The notes below the pieces were generated by a model. The model saw only the letters and a list, made by a program, of their open reading frames with translations. It was not told the origin of the DNA and ran no database searches. From contig JAICKZ010000179.1 of the NCBI GenBank assembly GCA_025927665.1, positions 1 through 6,809 of the forward strand: a stretch of 6,809 bases of DNA, read 5' to 3'. Shown here one piece after another: positions 6,212 through 6,809 of the stretch. This DNA comes from Steroidobacteraceae bacterium. GTDB lineage: Bacteria > Pseudomonadota > Gammaproteobacteria > Steroidobacterales > Steroidobacteraceae. Each line of letters opens with the position of its first letter. Positions within the stretch are counted from its first letter, which is position 1. Position numbers and translations under genes: made by a program.

Positions 6212-6455
6212 GCTGGTTTTAACCTACTTTGCGGCGTGGGCCATATGTGTCGTGTTGCTATTAAGTCGTCAACCAACACTTGTGTCTGCCCAGAGCTCCG
6301 TTCATCCTGAGCTTGTCGAAAGACGAAGGGCTTTTATAAAGAAAAATAAAATGCTCCGACAGGCTCAGCACGAACGGAGTTTAGGAAAAATGGACTGTCG
6401 CGTAATAAACATACTCACTATATTCAGGCATGGGCATCAAGAATTAAAAACATGA
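6204..6455 (+). CDS. Doubtful 83-codon frame bridging the two Lol permease genes
   Basis: This open frame starts at an ATG inside the last codons of the first permease gene (8-nt overlap with its end) and stops at a TGA that overlaps the ATG of the next one (ATGA, 6452-6455). Its first 30 or so residues (MSELVLTYFAAWAICVVLLL, then S-R-Q-P) would make one membrane segment. The middle is the translation of the inverted repeat at 6296-6379 and reads like the spurious peptides such repeats often encode (H-P-E-L-V-E-R; M-L-R-Q-A-Q-H-E-R). No family is recognised and there is no Walker motif, so it is not LolD. It may be a real small membrane protein altered by the repeat, a frame translated only to couple the two permease genes, or chance. 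I favour non-functional or coupling only. Confidence 0.2.
   Translation: MSELVLTYFAAWAICVVLLLSRQPTLVSAQSSVHPELVERRRAFIKKNKMLRQAQHERSLGKMDCRVINILTIFRHGHQELKT
6296..6379. repeat. REP-like dispersed palindromic repeat, two inverted half-copies
   Basis: The left arm 6296-6318 pairs with 6357-6379 without bulges over 23 positions: 20 Watson-Crick pairs, one G-U (6313/6362) and two mismatches (6304/6371, 6306/6369). The outer eight bases CTCCGTTC and GAACGGAG match exactly. The left arm contains CTGAGCTTGTCGAA (6307-6320), and the right arm is a diverged inverted copy. From general knowledge, this core (also seen as TTCGACAAGCTCAG) is a repeat scattered in intergenic regions of many bacteria. The loop of about 38 nt is A/T-rich. 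Lying between two genes that should be co-transcribed, the hairpin could stabilise the upstream mRNA or lower downstream expression. No T-run follows, so it is not a standard terminator. Confidence 0.75.
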
Positions 6456-6809
6456 ATCGATGGTATGAGTTAATGTTGGGTTTACGCTATTTCCGTGCTG
6501 GTGGCCGCATGGGAGATAGTCGTTTCATCTCGATTATTTCAACCATTTCATTGGCGGGTGTGGTGTTGGGTGTCGCCGTGTTGCTGGTCGTGCTATCCGT
6601 GATGAATGGCTTTGAACGCGAATTACGCGATCGAATCTTAAATGTAACAGCACATGCAACGATTAGTGGCATGGGATCGTCACTTGCAGATTGGGAACAG
6701 ATTCGCGACAAGATACAACTGCAACCGGACGTTATAGGAACGGCCCCCTATATTGATCAACAAGCCATGTTGTTGAGTACTGACTCAGAAAAAACTGATG
6801 ATGCAAGAA
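6452..6809 (+). CDS. Second LolC/LolE-family permease, truncated by the window edge
   Basis: The first 119 codons of a paralogue of the permease at 4958-6211, open to the right edge. The start at 6452 reads M-N-R-W-Y-E-L-M-L-G-L-R-Y-F-R, as expected of the family N-terminus (I-G-L-R-Y before the first membrane helix). TM1 spans about 24-52 and ends in the hallmark L-S-V-M-N-G-F-E-R-E-L. Both paralogues then read H-A-T-I-S-G at the start of the periplasmic domain. The A-P-Y-I-D stretch near the edge corresponds to A-P-F-V-E in the first gene. No strong ribosome-binding site is visible upstream (only AAGAA about 8 nt before), and the ATG overlaps the TGA of the doubtful upstream frame, which could allow translational coupling. 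It would pair with the first permease and LolD in a lipoprotein-release complex. Whether it is the LolC or LolE partner cannot be decided from this part. Confidence 0.9.
   Translation, partial: MNRWYELMLGLRYFRAGGRMGDSRFISIISTISLAGVVLGVAVLLVVLSVMNGFERELRDRILNVTAHATISGMGSSLADWEQIRDKIQLQPDVIGTAPYIDQQAMLLSTDSEKTDDAR

Noticed and set aside
6296..6379. CRISPR unit or insertion sequence
   Set aside because: There is a single inverted pair, no regular direct repeats with spacers, no transposase and no visible target duplication.
6204..6455. lolD or a lolD remnant between the two permease genes
   Set aside because: The overlap at the start resembles how lolD often begins, but the translation has no Walker A, signature or Walker B motif and is mostly a membrane segment plus translated repeat.

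Overview
The window reads as a compact stretch of a gammaproteobacterial chromosome with mixed, moderate base composition (GC not computed). The clues are a full-length MaeB-type malic enzyme fused to a phosphotransacetylase-like domain, LolC/LolE-type lipoprotein-release permeases, a DUF3014 protein, a CPXCG zinc-ribbon protein and a small exported protein of a type I associate with gammaproteobacteria. The genus cannot be read from the sequence. There are no tRNA or rRNA genes, CRISPR array, transposase or phage genes.

Layout. The left edge (1-67, minus) holds only the first 22 codons of a membrane-anchored protein, probably an SPFH/Band 7 (slipin-like) protein. It diverges from a plus-strand run of four genes: a glutathione S-transferase-like protein (236-871), a CPXCG zinc-ribbon protein (901-1212), maeB (1229-3514) and a single-pass DUF3014 membrane protein (3575-4342). 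Gaps are 29, 16 and 60 nt, so one transcript is plausible. The next gene, a 94-residue exported protein (4547-4831), runs the other way, and the convergent gap contains a strong hairpin and a perfect 22-bp palindrome. That small gene is divergent from a complete LolC/LolE-family permease gene (4958-6211), which is followed on the same strand by a second, paralogous permease gene cut by the right edge (from 6452).

Functionally, maeB makes pyruvate and NADPH from malate, and its C-terminal domain is expected to sense acetyl-CoA. The Lol permeases would form the membrane part of the ABC exporter that moves outer-membrane lipoproteins from the inner membrane to LolA; the ATPase gene lolD is not in the window. 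The GST, CPXCG, DUF3014 and small exported proteins have no assigned specific function.

The least ordinary part is the 240-nt spacer between the two permease genes. It carries an imperfect inverted repeat of a widely dispersed bacterial palindromic repeat type (core CTGAGCTTGTCGAA). An 83-codon open frame runs through it and overlaps the stop of the first permease gene and the start of the second. I see no convincing undescribed multi-gene system; most of the window is housekeeping.
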